A stretch of DNA of 57,490 bases, from contig JAEYUL010000064.1 of NCBI GenBank assembly GCA_023432565.1, positions 1-57,490 of the forward strand, read 5' to 3'. A program made the translations under genes and the position numbers. Positions 1 through 7,623 of this stretch are shown piece after piece; within the stretch, counting starts at the first letter, position 1, and every line of letters begins with the position of its first letter. The stretch is from Actinomycetes bacterium. GTDB taxonomy: Bacteria > Actinomycetota > Actinomycetes > Actinomycetales > Cellulomonadaceae. The notes beneath the pieces are model-generated. The model saw only the letters and a list, made by a program, of their open reading frames with translations, searched no databases and was not told where the DNA came from.

Positions 1-2
1 CG

Positions 3-809
3 TTCCGCAACGAGATCACGCCCGGCAACTTCATCTTCCGCACGCGCGAGTTCGAGCAGATGGAGATGGAGTTCTTCGTCGAGCCCGGCACCGACGAGAC
101 GTGGCACCAGTACTGGATCGACTACCGCACGGACTGGTACGTCGACCTGGGCATCGACCGCGACAACCTGCGGCACTACGAGCACCCGAAGGAGAAGCTG
201 TCCCACTACTCGAAGCGCACCGTCGACATCGAGTACCGGTTCGGCTTCCAGGGCAGCGAGTGGGGCGAGCTCGAGGGCATCGCGAACCGCACCGACTTCG
301 ACCTGACGACCCACACCGAGCACTCGGGTCAGGACCTGTCGTTCTTCGACCAGGGCAAGAACGAGCGGTACGTGCCGTACGTGATCGAGCCCGCCGCCGG
401 CCTGACGCGCAGCCTCATGGCGTTCCTCGTCGAGGCGTACGCCGAGGACGAAGCCCCCAACACCAAGGGTGGCGTGGACACGCGCGTCGTGCTCAAGCTC
501 GACCCGCGCCTGGCGCCGGTCAAGGCCGCGGTCCTGCCGCTGTCGCGCAACGAGCAGCTCTCGCCGAAGGCGCGTGACCTTGCCGCCGAGCTGCGCAAGA
601 GCTGGAACGTCGACTTCGACGACGCCGGCGCGATCGGTCGTCGTTACCGCCGTCAGGACGAGATCGGCACGCCGTTCTGCATCACGGTCGACTTCGACAC
701 GCTCGACGACCAGGCCGTCACGATCCGCCACCGCGACGACATGTCGCAGGAGCGGGTCTCGCTCGACCAGGTCACGTCCTACCTCGCACCGCTCCTCCTG
801 GGCGCCTGA
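3..809 (+). CDS. glyS: glycine--tRNA ligase, C-terminal part (cut by window start)
   Basis: The enzyme charges tRNA-Gly with glycine in the cytoplasm. The reading frame is open from the first bases, so the gene begins upstream and only the last 268 residues are seen. They begin with the class II motif 2 region (FRNEI ... REFEQMEMEFF), typical of the single-chain dimeric bacterial/eukaryotic-type GlyRS. The motif 3 Arg follows in AAGLTRSLMAFLVEAY, and then the C-terminal anticodon-binding domain (VLPLSRNEQLSPKA onward). The protein ends at the expected place. A strong hairpin follows 29 bases after the stop. The ATG at position 60 is internal, not the start. Identification is secure. Confidence 0.96.
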   Translation, partial: FRNEITPGNFIFRTREFEQMEMEFFVEPGTDETWHQYWIDYRTDWYVDLGIDRDNLRHYEHPKEKLSHYSKRTVDIEYRFGFQGSEWGELEGIANRTDFDLTTHTEHSGQDLSFFDQGKNERYVPYVIEPAAGLTRSLMAFLVEAYAEDEAPNTKGGVDTRVVLKLDPRLAPVKAAVLPLSRNEQLSPKARDLAAELRKSWNVDFDDAGAIGRRYRRQDEIGTPFCITVDFDTLDDQAVTIRHRDDMSQERVSLDQVTSYLAPLLLGA

Positions 810-837
810 CGCCCCGGCCCGTGCGGCCGCGAACGAC

Positions 838-877
838 GACGAGGCCCGTCCCCGGTCCACCGGAGACGGGCCTCGTC
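838..877. terminator. bidirectional hairpin terminator between glyS and the sigma-partner gene
   Basis: A 13-bp perfect inverted repeat (838-850 with 865-877, core GAGGCCCGTC / GACGGGCCTC) encloses a 14-base loop that can itself pair. It lies between the convergent ends of glyS and the 303-residue protein gene. There is no T-run, as is usual for actinobacterial terminators. Confidence 0.75.
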
Positions 878-890
878 ATGTGCTAGCGCC

Positions 891-1802
891 TCACTCGAGG
901 ACCTCGCGCGCGAGATCCTCCTTCCACTTCTCGTACTTCTCGACCTCGCAGGATGCCCCAGGGCCGTTCGATCCGCAGCTGCCCAGCTCGTAGCTGCCGT
1001 CCGCCCTGCGAATGACCACCCGCTGCTGCTCGCCCCCCGACTGGTCGCTGCCTTCCCAGTACACGTAGAACCACCGGTCGGAACCGGGGATCTGGAAGAG
1101 CGGGAGCTCGGCCGCGGTGGTCAGGCTCGTCACGACGGCGGCCCGCGGAGCCTCCCCGCCGCCGTCGCCCAGGTGCCCGATGGTCACCTGCGGGAACATG
1201 GGTCCGTTGTCGTCGCCCAGCGGGTCGTCGTGGGTGTGCTTGATCCGGTGATCCCAGTGGTAGAACTCGCGTGAGCGCTCCTCGAGCGGCTCCGTCGTCG
1301 GCTTGGACTGGAAGACGTAGCCGTTGAGGAACTCCAGCTTGAGGTCGAGGAAGTCCGGACCGCCCTTGGACCTCAGCCACACCTTGACGCCTCCCGGCGC
1401 GCCCAGGTACCCGTCGGCGCCCGGGCCGACGACGGCGACGACGTCGTGGCCGAGGTCGACCGGCTCGGGTGGGGTGGCAGGGACGGTCGGGGGCTCGGAC
1501 TGCGAGTCGGCCTGCGGCGTCTCGGCTGCCGCCGGCGTGGCGGTGTCGGTCGGTTCGACGGTGGCTGCCACGGAAGGCGACGTGGCTGGGCCGGCTGTGC
1601 CGTCCGCGCGGTCGAGCAGCGGTGCGCCGACCGCGACGGTGGTGGCGAGCACGGCGACGCCGGCGACTGCGCCGACGGCGTGCCGGGCGCGACGTCGGCG
1701 GCGGCCGTGCGCGAGGACGAGCGCGGTGTCGAGCGCCGGGCCGGGCTCGGGGGCGGTGTCGCGCGCGGTCGCGCGCAGGTGGTCCAGCAGAGGATCGCTC
1801 AT
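891..1802 (-). CDS. single-pass membrane protein paired with a SigE-family sigma factor (one-copy version of a new repeat domain)
   Basis: This 303-residue protein has a cytoplasmic N-terminus (1-40, ending in a run of Arg), one membrane segment (about 42-61), a Pro/Thr/Ala-rich linker (65-115) and an extracytoplasmic domain (about 118-303). Its ATG overlaps the TGA of the upstream sigma factor (ATGA), so the two are co-translated. Topology and position suggest an anti-sigma factor or sensor, but I see no zinc-binding HxxxCxxC motif. The outer domain carries ELPLF at 232-236 and then a Cys pair, C276/C285, followed by a charged helix. The same layout occurs three times in the partner of the neighbouring sigma factor. 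No known family is recognised, and the anti-sigma role is inferred. Confidence 0.85.
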   Translation of the reverse strand: MSDPLLDHLRATARDTAPEPGPALDTALVLAHGRRRRRARHAVGAVAGVAVLATTVAVGAPLLDRADGTAGPATSPSVAATVEPTDTATPAAAETPQADSQSEPPTVPATPPEPVDLGHDVVAVVGPGADGYLGAPGGVKVWLRSKGGPDFLDLKLEFLNGYVFQSKPTTEPLEERSREFYHWDHRIKHTHDDPLGDDNGPMFPQVTIGHLGDGGGEAPRAAVVTSLTTAAELPLFQIPGSDRWFYVYWEGSDQSGGEQQRVVIRRADGSYELGSCGSNGPGASCEVEKYEKWKEDLAREVLE

Positions 1803-2455
1803 CGCTGCTTCTCCGTCCAGGTCGGTGCGTTCGGCTGAGGGACACGGGTCTGCTCGGTGTCGGCGGTCAGCGCGGCGCGGAGCACCGCGAGCCCACGGGA
1901 GGCGGTCGACCGGACGGTCCCGGGACTGATGCCCAGGTCGTCGGCGACCTCCGCGTCGGACAGGTCGAGCAGGTGGCGCAGCACCACGATGCGGCGCTGG
2001 CGTGGGGTCAGCAGGGCGAGCGCCCGCAGGAGCTGATCGCGGTCCTCGGTACGCCGTGAGGCGGGCACCGCCGTCTCCGGGAGATCGTCGGGAGCGACGA
2101 GCACCTCACGCCGCCGCCGCCGCCAGGTGTCGACCCGCAGGTTCACGAGCACCCGGCGGGCGTACGGGAGCGGGTCGCGGCCGGCGCGGGACCAGGCTGC
2201 GTACGTGCGGACGAGCGCCTGCTGCGTGAGCTCCTCGGCGCGGTGCTCGTCACCGACGAGGAGCCATGCGGCACGCAGCAGGTCTCGCCGGTGCGCCGTC
2301 ATGAACGCGGTGAACTCCTCGTCACGGGAGGGCGCGCGGCCCAGCGGCTGAACCGTGACGGGGACGTGGTCGGGTGGTGAGCCCGGTGGAGGTCGGGTGT
2401 CTGGGCCTGGTCGTGCCGGTCCCTCGGAGCCTGGGGCGATCTGCATCGTCGTCAC
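1799..2455 (-). CDS. SigE-family ECF RNA polymerase sigma factor (module 1)
   Basis: A 218-residue group IV sigma factor that directs RNA polymerase to its own promoter class. Region 2 spans about 46-95 (EEFTAFM ... AEELTQQALVRTYAAW) and region 4 about 142-197 (LTPRQRRIVVLRHLLDL, then helix-turn-helix GISPGTVRSTASRGL). A Pro-rich N-terminal extension of about 40 residues precedes region 2. The GTG at 2455 is chosen because it follows an ECF-type promoter with almost no leader, exactly as in the paralogue at 5299; an ATG four codons on is the alternative. It is the first gene of a pair with the overlapping membrane protein. Region 4 and the WRRRRREVL linker are nearly identical to those of the second sigma factor, indicating a duplication. 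Confidence 0.92.
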   Translation of the reverse strand: MTTMQIAPGSEGPARPGPDTRPPPGSPPDHVPVTVQPLGRAPSRDEEFTAFMTAHRRDLLRAAWLLVGDEHRAEELTQQALVRTYAAWSRAGRDPLPYARRVLVNLRVDTWRRRRREVLVAPDDLPETAVPASRRTEDRDQLLRALALLTPRQRRIVVLRHLLDLSDAEVADDLGISPGTVRSTASRGLAVLRAALTADTEQTRVPQPNAPTWTEKQR

Positions 2456-2489
2456 ACCGTAGAGAACGCAGCACCCCCGCTTGCTGTTG
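2456..2489 (-). promoter_or_regulatory. ECF-type promoter of sigma module 1
   Basis: On the minus strand CAAC (2489-2486) and CGTT (2468-2465) are separated by 17 bases, the AAC/CGT pattern of ECF sigma factors. The 16 bases from CGTT through the GTG start are nearly identical to those before the other sigma gene, which has the same 17-base spacing. Transcription would begin within a few bases of the start codon, so the mRNA is leaderless or nearly so. Autoregulation is inferred. Confidence 0.7.
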
Positions 2490-2519
2490 AGTCGCGGACG
2501 CGAGCTGGTTCGCGACCAC

Positions 2520-4694
2520 TCAGCCGATCGCCGCTCGCACGTCCGCGAAGAGCCCGGGCGTGGCCCCGGACTCCTCGCACTCGTCCTCGCTCATGCCCTC
2601 GCAGTCGGCCACCCACACCTCGCCGCTCGGGGACACCCAGACGTCCGTGCTCAATGTGTCGTACAGCCCGGAGGCCTCGGTCACGACGTACGCGAACATC
2701 GCACGACCGTCACGCCTGACGGTGGGGAGCTCGAGCGGGAGGTCGCCCTGCGCGCTCCTCGCGACGGACCAGCTGAAGGCCCGCCACGCGCCGTCCCGCG
2801 GCGCGGCCCCGATCCCGACGAAGGCACGCACGTCGGGGTTCAGCGGCACAGCCATGCCGTCCATGGACCTGAGGTCGAGCTGACGCGGCTGGTTCTGCGG
2901 GAGCGTCCGGTCGAGGTAGAGCGTCGGGACGAGGACGTCGCCGGACCTGTCGAGCTCCAGCCACACCCGCCGGCCCTGCACGTCCCCGAGGTCGAGGCGG
3001 ACCTCGTCGACCCACGCGACGGCCCCCGTGATCCCCGGGCCGAGCTCCTGCGCGGACGGCTCGCCCGACGGCGGGGTCACCCCGGCACCGAGCGGAACAC
3101 CGGCCACGTCGACGCCCCGATCGGCCAAGGCGGCCACGAGAGCGGCGCCGCCGTCCGGCTGGGCCGCCAGGCAGTCCTGGGGAAGTGCGGTGCACGTCCC
3201 GGACCCGTCGACGACGTCCCAGGCACGTGCGCCGTCCTGCACGTAGAGCACGAGCGCGTCGCGGGCGTTCGCCAGGTCGATCATCGCGACCCCCGCGTCG
3301 AGCGCGACCGCGTAGACCCGCGCACCGGTGCCCGTCGGATCGGCGAACGTCGGGACGTCGAGCGCATGGACGGCCTCCTCGCCGGAGCCGCCGACGCCGC
3401 GCGGCAACCAGAGCAGCACGCGGCCCTCGGGCAGCCAGCGCGGCACGACGCCCATCAGCAGGCGGACGTCGTCGTTCATGATCCACCTCGAGGATCCCTG
3501 GTAGGAGGTCTCGGCGGGGACGCGGTCGGGTGAGTCGTCCTCGGACCAGGTGAACACGCTCGAGCCGTCCATCCCGGCGACCACGGCCCGCAGCCCGACG
3601 GTCCCCGGGAGGTCGAGTGCGTCACTCGCGCTGCGGACCTCGGTCTCGCTCGCCGGAGCGAGCGTCACGGCGCCCGGCTGGTCGTCGTCCCACGTGCGCA
3701 GGATCCGCAGGCCCGTGTCCCAGCCGGCGCCGGTCGACCGCGCGAGCGCCGTCGTGGCGTGCACGCCCTCTGCGAGGGTCCTGATGGTCGCGGCGGACGC
3801 CTGGGGCGCCGACGCCACCGCAGCGATCACCGCAGCCAGGCCCGGCACCTCCTCGACCGTCGGGCACTCCTGGGCGGGCGCGTCCTCGCACGGCGCCTGG
3901 ACGACGCGCCCGTCGCTGCCCACGAACACGACACCCGAGGTCCCCTCCTGGATCGACTCGGCCACCGACGGCTCTCCGAGCGCGGCGGCGAGCAGCTGGC
4001 CGTCGGGTGCGGCGAACGTCGGGAGCTCGACGGCGACGCTCGGCCCGGTCGCGGTCGCGAAGCCGGACGTGCTCCACAGCAGGACGTGGGGGTCGCGCAG
4101 CGTGGTGGGCACGACCACGAGCTCGCTCCACCTCCCGCCCTGCACCTCGTGCCCGAACCGGACCCCGTCGGCGGCCGATGGCGTCCCCCAGGTCCAGACA
4201 CCGCCGCCGAACCCGTCGGCACGTCCGTCCGGGGACTCGCGGACGTAGGACGCCGCCCCCTGCTGCTCGTCAGCCGTGGGACCGACGGCCAGGAGCAGCC
4301 GGTGGTCACGGATGGTCAGCCCGAGGTCGACCTGCCAGGTGGCGTCGTCGACGAGCGTGTTCGTCCGGTGGTCGGGCGCGCGCTTCGGCGACGGTCGGTT
4401 CGCTGCCATGAGGCCCTCGGCGACCTCGACGACCTGCTCGTCGCCGATCGGGCGCGCGGCCTGGGTGGGGAGCTGCGCCGGGTCGGGCGTCTCGGTACGG
4501 TGCGCGGCGAGGTTCGCCCCTCCCACGGCGATCGCGGCGACCGCCAGCGCGCCGCCCGTCACGCGGGCTGCGGTGCGCCGGCGGACGTGCCGGTGCGCGC
4601 GGGCCAGCAGCGCGTCCGGGTCGAGGGCCATGAGCGGCGTGGTGCGCTCGGCGCGGGCGGCGAGATCGGGGTCGGGTCGCAGGTCGGTGCTCAT
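2520..4694 (-). CDS. large single-pass membrane protein paired with a SigE-family sigma factor (three repeat units)
   Basis: A 724-residue protein with a short cytoplasmic N-terminus, one membrane segment (about 46-62, after HVRRRTAAR) and about 650 extracytoplasmic residues. The start at 4694 overlaps the sigma stop codon (ATGA). The outer part consists of three related units, about 85-293, 300-523 and 524-723. Each has a hydrophobic-strand region, an [ED][LV]PT[FV] signature (223-227, 446-450, 655-659), a strand with a DG or SG turn and a closely spaced Cys pair (C269/C277, C501/C508, C698/C706), ending in a short helix. The smaller partner protein of sigma module 1 has the same pattern once. 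It may sense an envelope signal and hold the sigma factor, but that is inference. No family is recognised. Confidence 0.85.
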   Translation of the reverse strand: MSTDLRPDPDLAARAERTTPLMALDPDALLARAHRHVRRRTAARVTGGALAVAAIAVGGANLAAHRTETPDPAQLPTQAARPIGDEQVVEVAEGLMAANRPSPKRAPDHRTNTLVDDATWQVDLGLTIRDHRLLLAVGPTADEQQGAASYVRESPDGRADGFGGGVWTWGTPSAADGVRFGHEVQGGRWSELVVVPTTLRDPHVLLWSTSGFATATGPSVAVELPTFAAPDGQLLAAALGEPSVAESIQEGTSGVVFVGSDGRVVQAPCEDAPAQECPTVEEVPGLAAVIAAVASAPQASAATIRTLAEGVHATTALARSTGAGWDTGLRILRTWDDDQPGAVTLAPASETEVRSASDALDLPGTVGLRAVVAGMDGSSVFTWSEDDSPDRVPAETSYQGSSRWIMNDDVRLLMGVVPRWLPEGRVLLWLPRGVGGSGEEAVHALDVPTFADPTGTGARVYAVALDAGVAMIDLANARDALVLYVQDGARAWDVVDGSGTCTALPQDCLAAQPDGGAALVAALADRGVDVAGVPLGAGVTPPSGEPSAQELGPGITGAVAWVDEVRLDLGDVQGRRVWLELDRSGDVLVPTLYLDRTLPQNQPRQLDLRSMDGMAVPLNPDVRAFVGIGAAPRDGAWRAFSWSVARSAQGDLPLELPTVRRDGRAMFAYVVTEASGLYDTLSTDVWVSPSGEVWVADCEGMSEDECEESGATPGLFADVRAAIG

Positions 4695-5299
4695 CGTGCA
4701 TCCTCCTGGCGGGTCTCGGTGGAGAGCGCGGCGCGCAGCGTGGCGAGGCCGCGTGAGGCGGTGGACTTGACGGTGCCGAGGCTCACGCCGAGCTCGGCGG
4801 CGACCTCGGCCTCGGGCAGACCGACCATGTGCCGCAGCACGACGATCCGGCGCTGCCGCGCGGTGAGCAGGCTCAGGGCGCGGACGAGCTGGTCGCGGTC
4901 CTCGGTGCGCGCGTGCTCGTCGGTGCCGACGTGCACCCGGTCGTTCTCGGGCAGGTCCTGCGGTGCGGTGAGCACCTCGCGACGCCGCCGCCGCCACGTG
5001 TCGACCCGCAAGTTGGCCAGGACTCGGCGCGCGTAGGGGAGCGGGTCGTGGGTGCGGGTCCAGGCGGCGTAGGTGCGCACGAGTGCCTGCTGCGTGAGCT
5101 CCTCCGCCTTGTGCGCGTCGCCGCAGAGCAGCCACGCGGTGCGCAGGAGGTCTGCGCCGTGCTGGGCGACGAAGGCGGAGAACTCCTCGTCGATCTCGGT
5201 GCGCGTGCGTGCGGCGCGTGGTCGGACGGAGACGACGGTGAGGGACTCGACGGGGGACGCGTCGTCCTCGTCGCGGGTCCCTGCGGTCATGGTGGTCAC
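4691..5299 (-). CDS. SigE-family ECF RNA polymerase sigma factor (module 2)
   Basis: A 202-residue group IV sigma factor. Region 2 (about 36-85, EEFSAFVAQHG ... AEELTQQALVRTYAAW) and region 4 (about 137-191, LTARQRRIVVLRHMVGLPE, helix-turn-helix GVSLGTVKSTASRGLATL) are evident. GTG 5299 is preferred over ATG 5290 because the matching GTG is conserved in the paralogue and sits at the expected transcription start of the ECF-type promoter. It overlaps the downstream 724-residue membrane protein by ATGA and is divergent from dusB. With the second sigma/partner pair, which starts 64 bases beyond the end of the 724-residue gene, it forms a tandem duplication of a two-gene module. Confidence 0.93.
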   Translation of the reverse strand: MTTMTAGTRDEDDASPVESLTVVSVRPRAARTRTEIDEEFSAFVAQHGADLLRTAWLLCGDAHKAEELTQQALVRTYAAWTRTHDPLPYARRVLANLRVDTWRRRRREVLTAPQDLPENDRVHVGTDEHARTEDRDQLVRALSLLTARQRRIVVLRHMVGLPEAEVAAELGVSLGTVKSTASRGLATLRAALSTETRQEDAR

Positions 5300-5333
5300 A
5301 CCGTAGGAGACGTACGGACGAGGCCGAAGGTTG
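5300..5333 (-). promoter_or_regulatory. ECF-type promoter of sigma module 2
   Basis: On the minus strand CAAC (5333-5330) is followed after 17 bases by CGTC (5312-5309), then TCCTACGGTGTG, which contains the GTG start. The arrangement matches the promoter of sigma module 1 base for base at all conserved positions. Leaderless, self-activating transcription is inferred. Confidence 0.72.
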
Positions 5334-5364
5334 AGCCGCCGGTCGTCACACTTTCGACCGATGG

Positions 5365-5377
5365 GACAATGGGCGTC
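5365..5377 (+). promoter_or_regulatory. possible -10 element for leaderless dusB mRNA
   Basis: GACAAT at 5365-5370 lies seven bases before the GTG at 5378, the spacing seen for several leaderless genes in this window. It lacks the usual TA start of the hexamer, so support is moderate. Confidence 0.45.
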
Positions 5378-6574
5378 GTGACTGCGACGAACGAGCGGAC
5401 CGACGAGCGTGCGACCAGCGCGCGGGGTGCCGTGCTTCCCCCGCTGCGCATCGGACCGCTGCAGATCGACACACCGGTCGTGCTCGCCCCCATGGCGGGT
5501 GTGACCAACGCGGCGTTCCGTCGGCTGTGCCGCGAGTCGGGGGCGGGTCTGTACGTCGCGGAGATGGTCACGAGCCGAGCGCTCGTCGAGCGAGGCGAGG
5601 AGTCGTTGCGGATCATCTCGCACGAGCCGGACGAGAAGCCGCGCTCGGTGCAGCTGTACGGCGTCGACCCGGCGACGGTCGCGGCCGCCGTGCACATGAT
5701 CGTCAGTGAGGACCGTGCCGACCACGTGGACCTCAACTTCGGGTGCCCGGTCGCCAAGGTCACGCGCCGCGGCGGGGGGGCGGTGCTGCCCTGGAAGCGG
5801 GACCTGTTCCGGGCGATCGTCACGCAGGCCGTGGCCGCCGCCGAGCCGTACGGCGTGCCGGTGACCGTCAAGATGCGCAAGGGCATCGACGAGGACCACC
5901 TGACGTACCTGGAGGCGGGCCTCGTCGCGCAGGACGCGGGCGTCGCCGCCGTCGCCCTGCACGCCCGCACCGCGGCGGACTACTACTCGGGCACGGCGGA
6001 CTGGGACGCCATCGCACAGCTCAAGCAGACCGTCACGGACATCCCGGTGCTGGGCAACGGCGACATCTGGTCGGCCGAGGACGCGCTGGCGATGGTCGAG
6101 CAGACCGGGTGCGACGGTGTGGTCGTCGGCCGCGGCTGCCAGGGACGGCCGTGGCTGTTCGCCGATCTCGCCGCCGCGTTCGCGGGCTCCGACGAGCGTG
6201 TCCGGCCGGGCATGTGGCACGTCGCGCAGACCGTGCGCCGGCATGCCGAGCTCATGGTCGAGCACTTCGACGACGAGTCGAAGGCGCTGCGTGAGATGCG
6301 CAAGCACATGGCCTGGTACTTCAAGGGCTACGTGGTGGGCGGTGAGCTGCGGGCGCGGTTCGGGCTGGTCTCCTCGCTCGCGGAGCTCGACGACCTGCTC
6401 GCGCTGCTCGACCTGGACCAGCCGTACCCGGGCGAGCCCGCCGAGGGCCAGCGGGGCCGCGCGGGAGCTCCGAAGCGCCCGATCCTGCCGTACGGCTGGC
6501 TGGACTCGCGGGAGCTCTCCGAGGAGTTCCGGCGTGACCTGCACGAGGCCGAGCTGAGCGTCTCGGGCGGCTGA
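5378..6574 (+). CDS. dusB: tRNA-dihydrouridine synthase (DusB type)
   Basis: This FMN- and NADPH-dependent enzyme reduces uridines in the D-loop of tRNAs. The 398 residues form the TIM-barrel Dus fold with PMAGVTNAAFR near the start (FMN site), NFGCPVAK with the catalytic Cys, VTVKMRKG, ALHARTAADYYSG, GNGDIW and VGRGCQGRPW (phosphate binding), followed by the helical C-terminal domain. The conserved HMAWYFKGY motif is present. GTG 5378 is chosen because it follows a -10-like GACAAT at leaderless spacing; an in-frame ATG at 5369 would add three residues. In many actinobacteria dusB lies near glyS, dgt and dnaG. Here those genes are separated by the sigma modules and the maltose block. Confidence 0.94.
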   Translation: MTATNERTDERATSARGAVLPPLRIGPLQIDTPVVLAPMAGVTNAAFRRLCRESGAGLYVAEMVTSRALVERGEESLRIISHEPDEKPRSVQLYGVDPATVAAAVHMIVSEDRADHVDLNFGCPVAKVTRRGGGAVLPWKRDLFRAIVTQAVAAAEPYGVPVTVKMRKGIDEDHLTYLEAGLVAQDAGVAAVALHARTAADYYSGTADWDAIAQLKQTVTDIPVLGNGDIWSAEDALAMVEQTGCDGVVVGRGCQGRPWLFADLAAAFAGSDERVRPGMWHVAQTVRRHAELMVEHFDDESKALREMRKHMAWYFKGYVVGGELRARFGLVSSLAELDDLLALLDLDQPYPGEPAEGQRGRAGAPKRPILPYGWLDSRELSEEFRRDLHEAELSVSGG

Positions 6575-6579
6575 GCGAC

Positions 6580-7488
6580 TCAGGCCGGGCGGGTCACCAC
6601 GACCTGGCGTGCGAGGCGTTCGACGCGCTCGAGGTCGACGTGCGGGGCCCCGACGTCCGGCTCGGTGAGGGCGAGCGCGGCCGTGGCCGCGGCCCGAGCG
6701 AGCGCCTGGGCGCGCGGCGCACCCGTGAGCGTGCCGTGCAGCAGTCCGGCGAGGAACGCGTCGCCGGCCCCCTCGGTGGCGCGCACCGGACCGGCGTCTG
6801 CGACACCGACCTCCCACCAGCCGTCGACGTCACGCGCGATCGCTCCGTCGGCGCCGCGTGTGGCGACCGCGAGGCTCGCCCCGCCGGCGACCGCGGCCGA
6901 GAGGTAGGCGCCCGGGTCCGTGAGACGGGTCGCCGAGACCACGAGCACGTCCGCCGACGCGACGAACGCGCGCGGGTACTCGGCGACCCCGTCGTCGTCG
7001 TGGACGTCGCACCACAGCGGCACCCCGGCGGACCGGGCGACCTCCAGCAGCGTGCGCGAGGACTCCGCGAGGTCGAGCACGGCCGCCTTCGCGGTCTTGA
7101 CGAGCTCCACGACCTGCTCGTCGGGCGGCGGCGCGGTCGGCTGCTCGAGGTACAGGGACACCCGCTCGCCGTCATCGGACACGAGGTTGACGTGGCGCTC
7201 GGTGCCGCCCGCCACCGCGTGCCGCGCCACGACCCGGAGGCGGTCGCCGTGGCGCCCGGCGCGCAGCGCGCAGAGCACGCGCGTGGCGGCCTCGTCGTCG
7301 CCGAGCGTGGTGACCAGCGTGGTGGGCAGGCCGAGAGCGGCGAGCGTGACGGCCTTTCCGGCCGAGGTACCGCCGAGACCGTCGTGATAGCCGGTGGCGG
7401 CCACCGTGTGGGGAGAGGGATCTGGTAGGTCGGCCAGGCGGACGACGGTGTTCCAGGAGGCCGGACCGTTCACGACGACGTGACTCAC
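6580..7488 (-). CDS. PfkB-family sugar/nucleoside kinase
   Basis: A 302-residue ribokinase-like protein that would phosphorylate a small sugar or nucleoside with ATP. It has the N-terminal GLGGTSAGKAVTLAALG substrate-binding glycine motif and the C-terminal PfkB signature EGAGDAFLAGLLHG with the catalytic Asp. The GTG at 7488 lies seven bases after TAGGTT (7501-7496), indicating a leaderless transcript. It is divergent from the alpha-amylase, and palindromes between the two genes may control both. The substrate cannot be told from sequence; neighbourhood favours a hexose or a sugar released from starch or another polysaccharide, but this is weak. Confidence 0.88.
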   Translation of the reverse strand: MSHVVVNGPASWNTVVRLADLPDPSPHTVAATGYHDGLGGTSAGKAVTLAALGLPTTLVTTLGDDEAATRVLCALRAGRHGDRLRVVARHAVAGGTERHVNLVSDDGERVSLYLEQPTAPPPDEQVVELVKTAKAAVLDLAESSRTLLEVARSAGVPLWCDVHDDDGVAEYPRAFVASADVLVVSATRLTDPGAYLSAAVAGGASLAVATRGADGAIARDVDGWWEVGVADAGPVRATEGAGDAFLAGLLHGTLTGAPRAQALARAAATAALALTEPDVGAPHVDLERVERLARQVVVTRPA

Positions 7489-7501
7489 AGGACGCAACCT
7501 A
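7489..7501 (-). promoter_or_regulatory. -10 element of leaderless kinase transcript
   Basis: On the minus strand TAGGTT (7501-7496) stands seven bases before the GTG start of the PfkB-family gene, fitting the TAnnnT-N6/7-start pattern of leaderless actinobacterial genes. Confidence 0.6.
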
Positions 7502-7530
7502 CGACGATCGGCCGCTAGTGTGGTAGCCCA

Positions 7531-7559
7531 TGCAGCAAGTTGCTGCAAGTCGTTGCAGC
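7531..7559. promoter_or_regulatory. two overlapping palindromes, probable LacI-family operator
   Basis: TGCAGCAAGTTGCTGCA (7531-7547) is a perfect 17-bp palindrome with a single central base. It overlaps GCTGCAAGTCGTTGCAGC (7542-7559), a perfect inverted repeat of seven bases with a four-base centre. Both are built on GCAA/TTGC half-sites, as are the palindromes before malE next to the LacI-type gene. They lie between the divergent kinase and alpha-amylase, just downstream of TAGTGT (7516-7521). The regulator assignment is inferred. Confidence 0.65.
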
Positions 7560-7623
7560 GGTGGTGCGGACGGCTGAGGACCAGGCGGTGACGATGACGC
7601 ACCTCGCACGACGAAGGACTGCC

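Noticed and set aside
7530..7596. Earlier start codons (7530 in another frame; 7588 and 7594 in frame) for the alpha-amylase
   Set aside because: The GTG at 7624 has AAGGA at proper spacing and begins directly with a lipoprotein signal peptide; the earlier starts would put an extra N-terminus before it and overlap the operator region.
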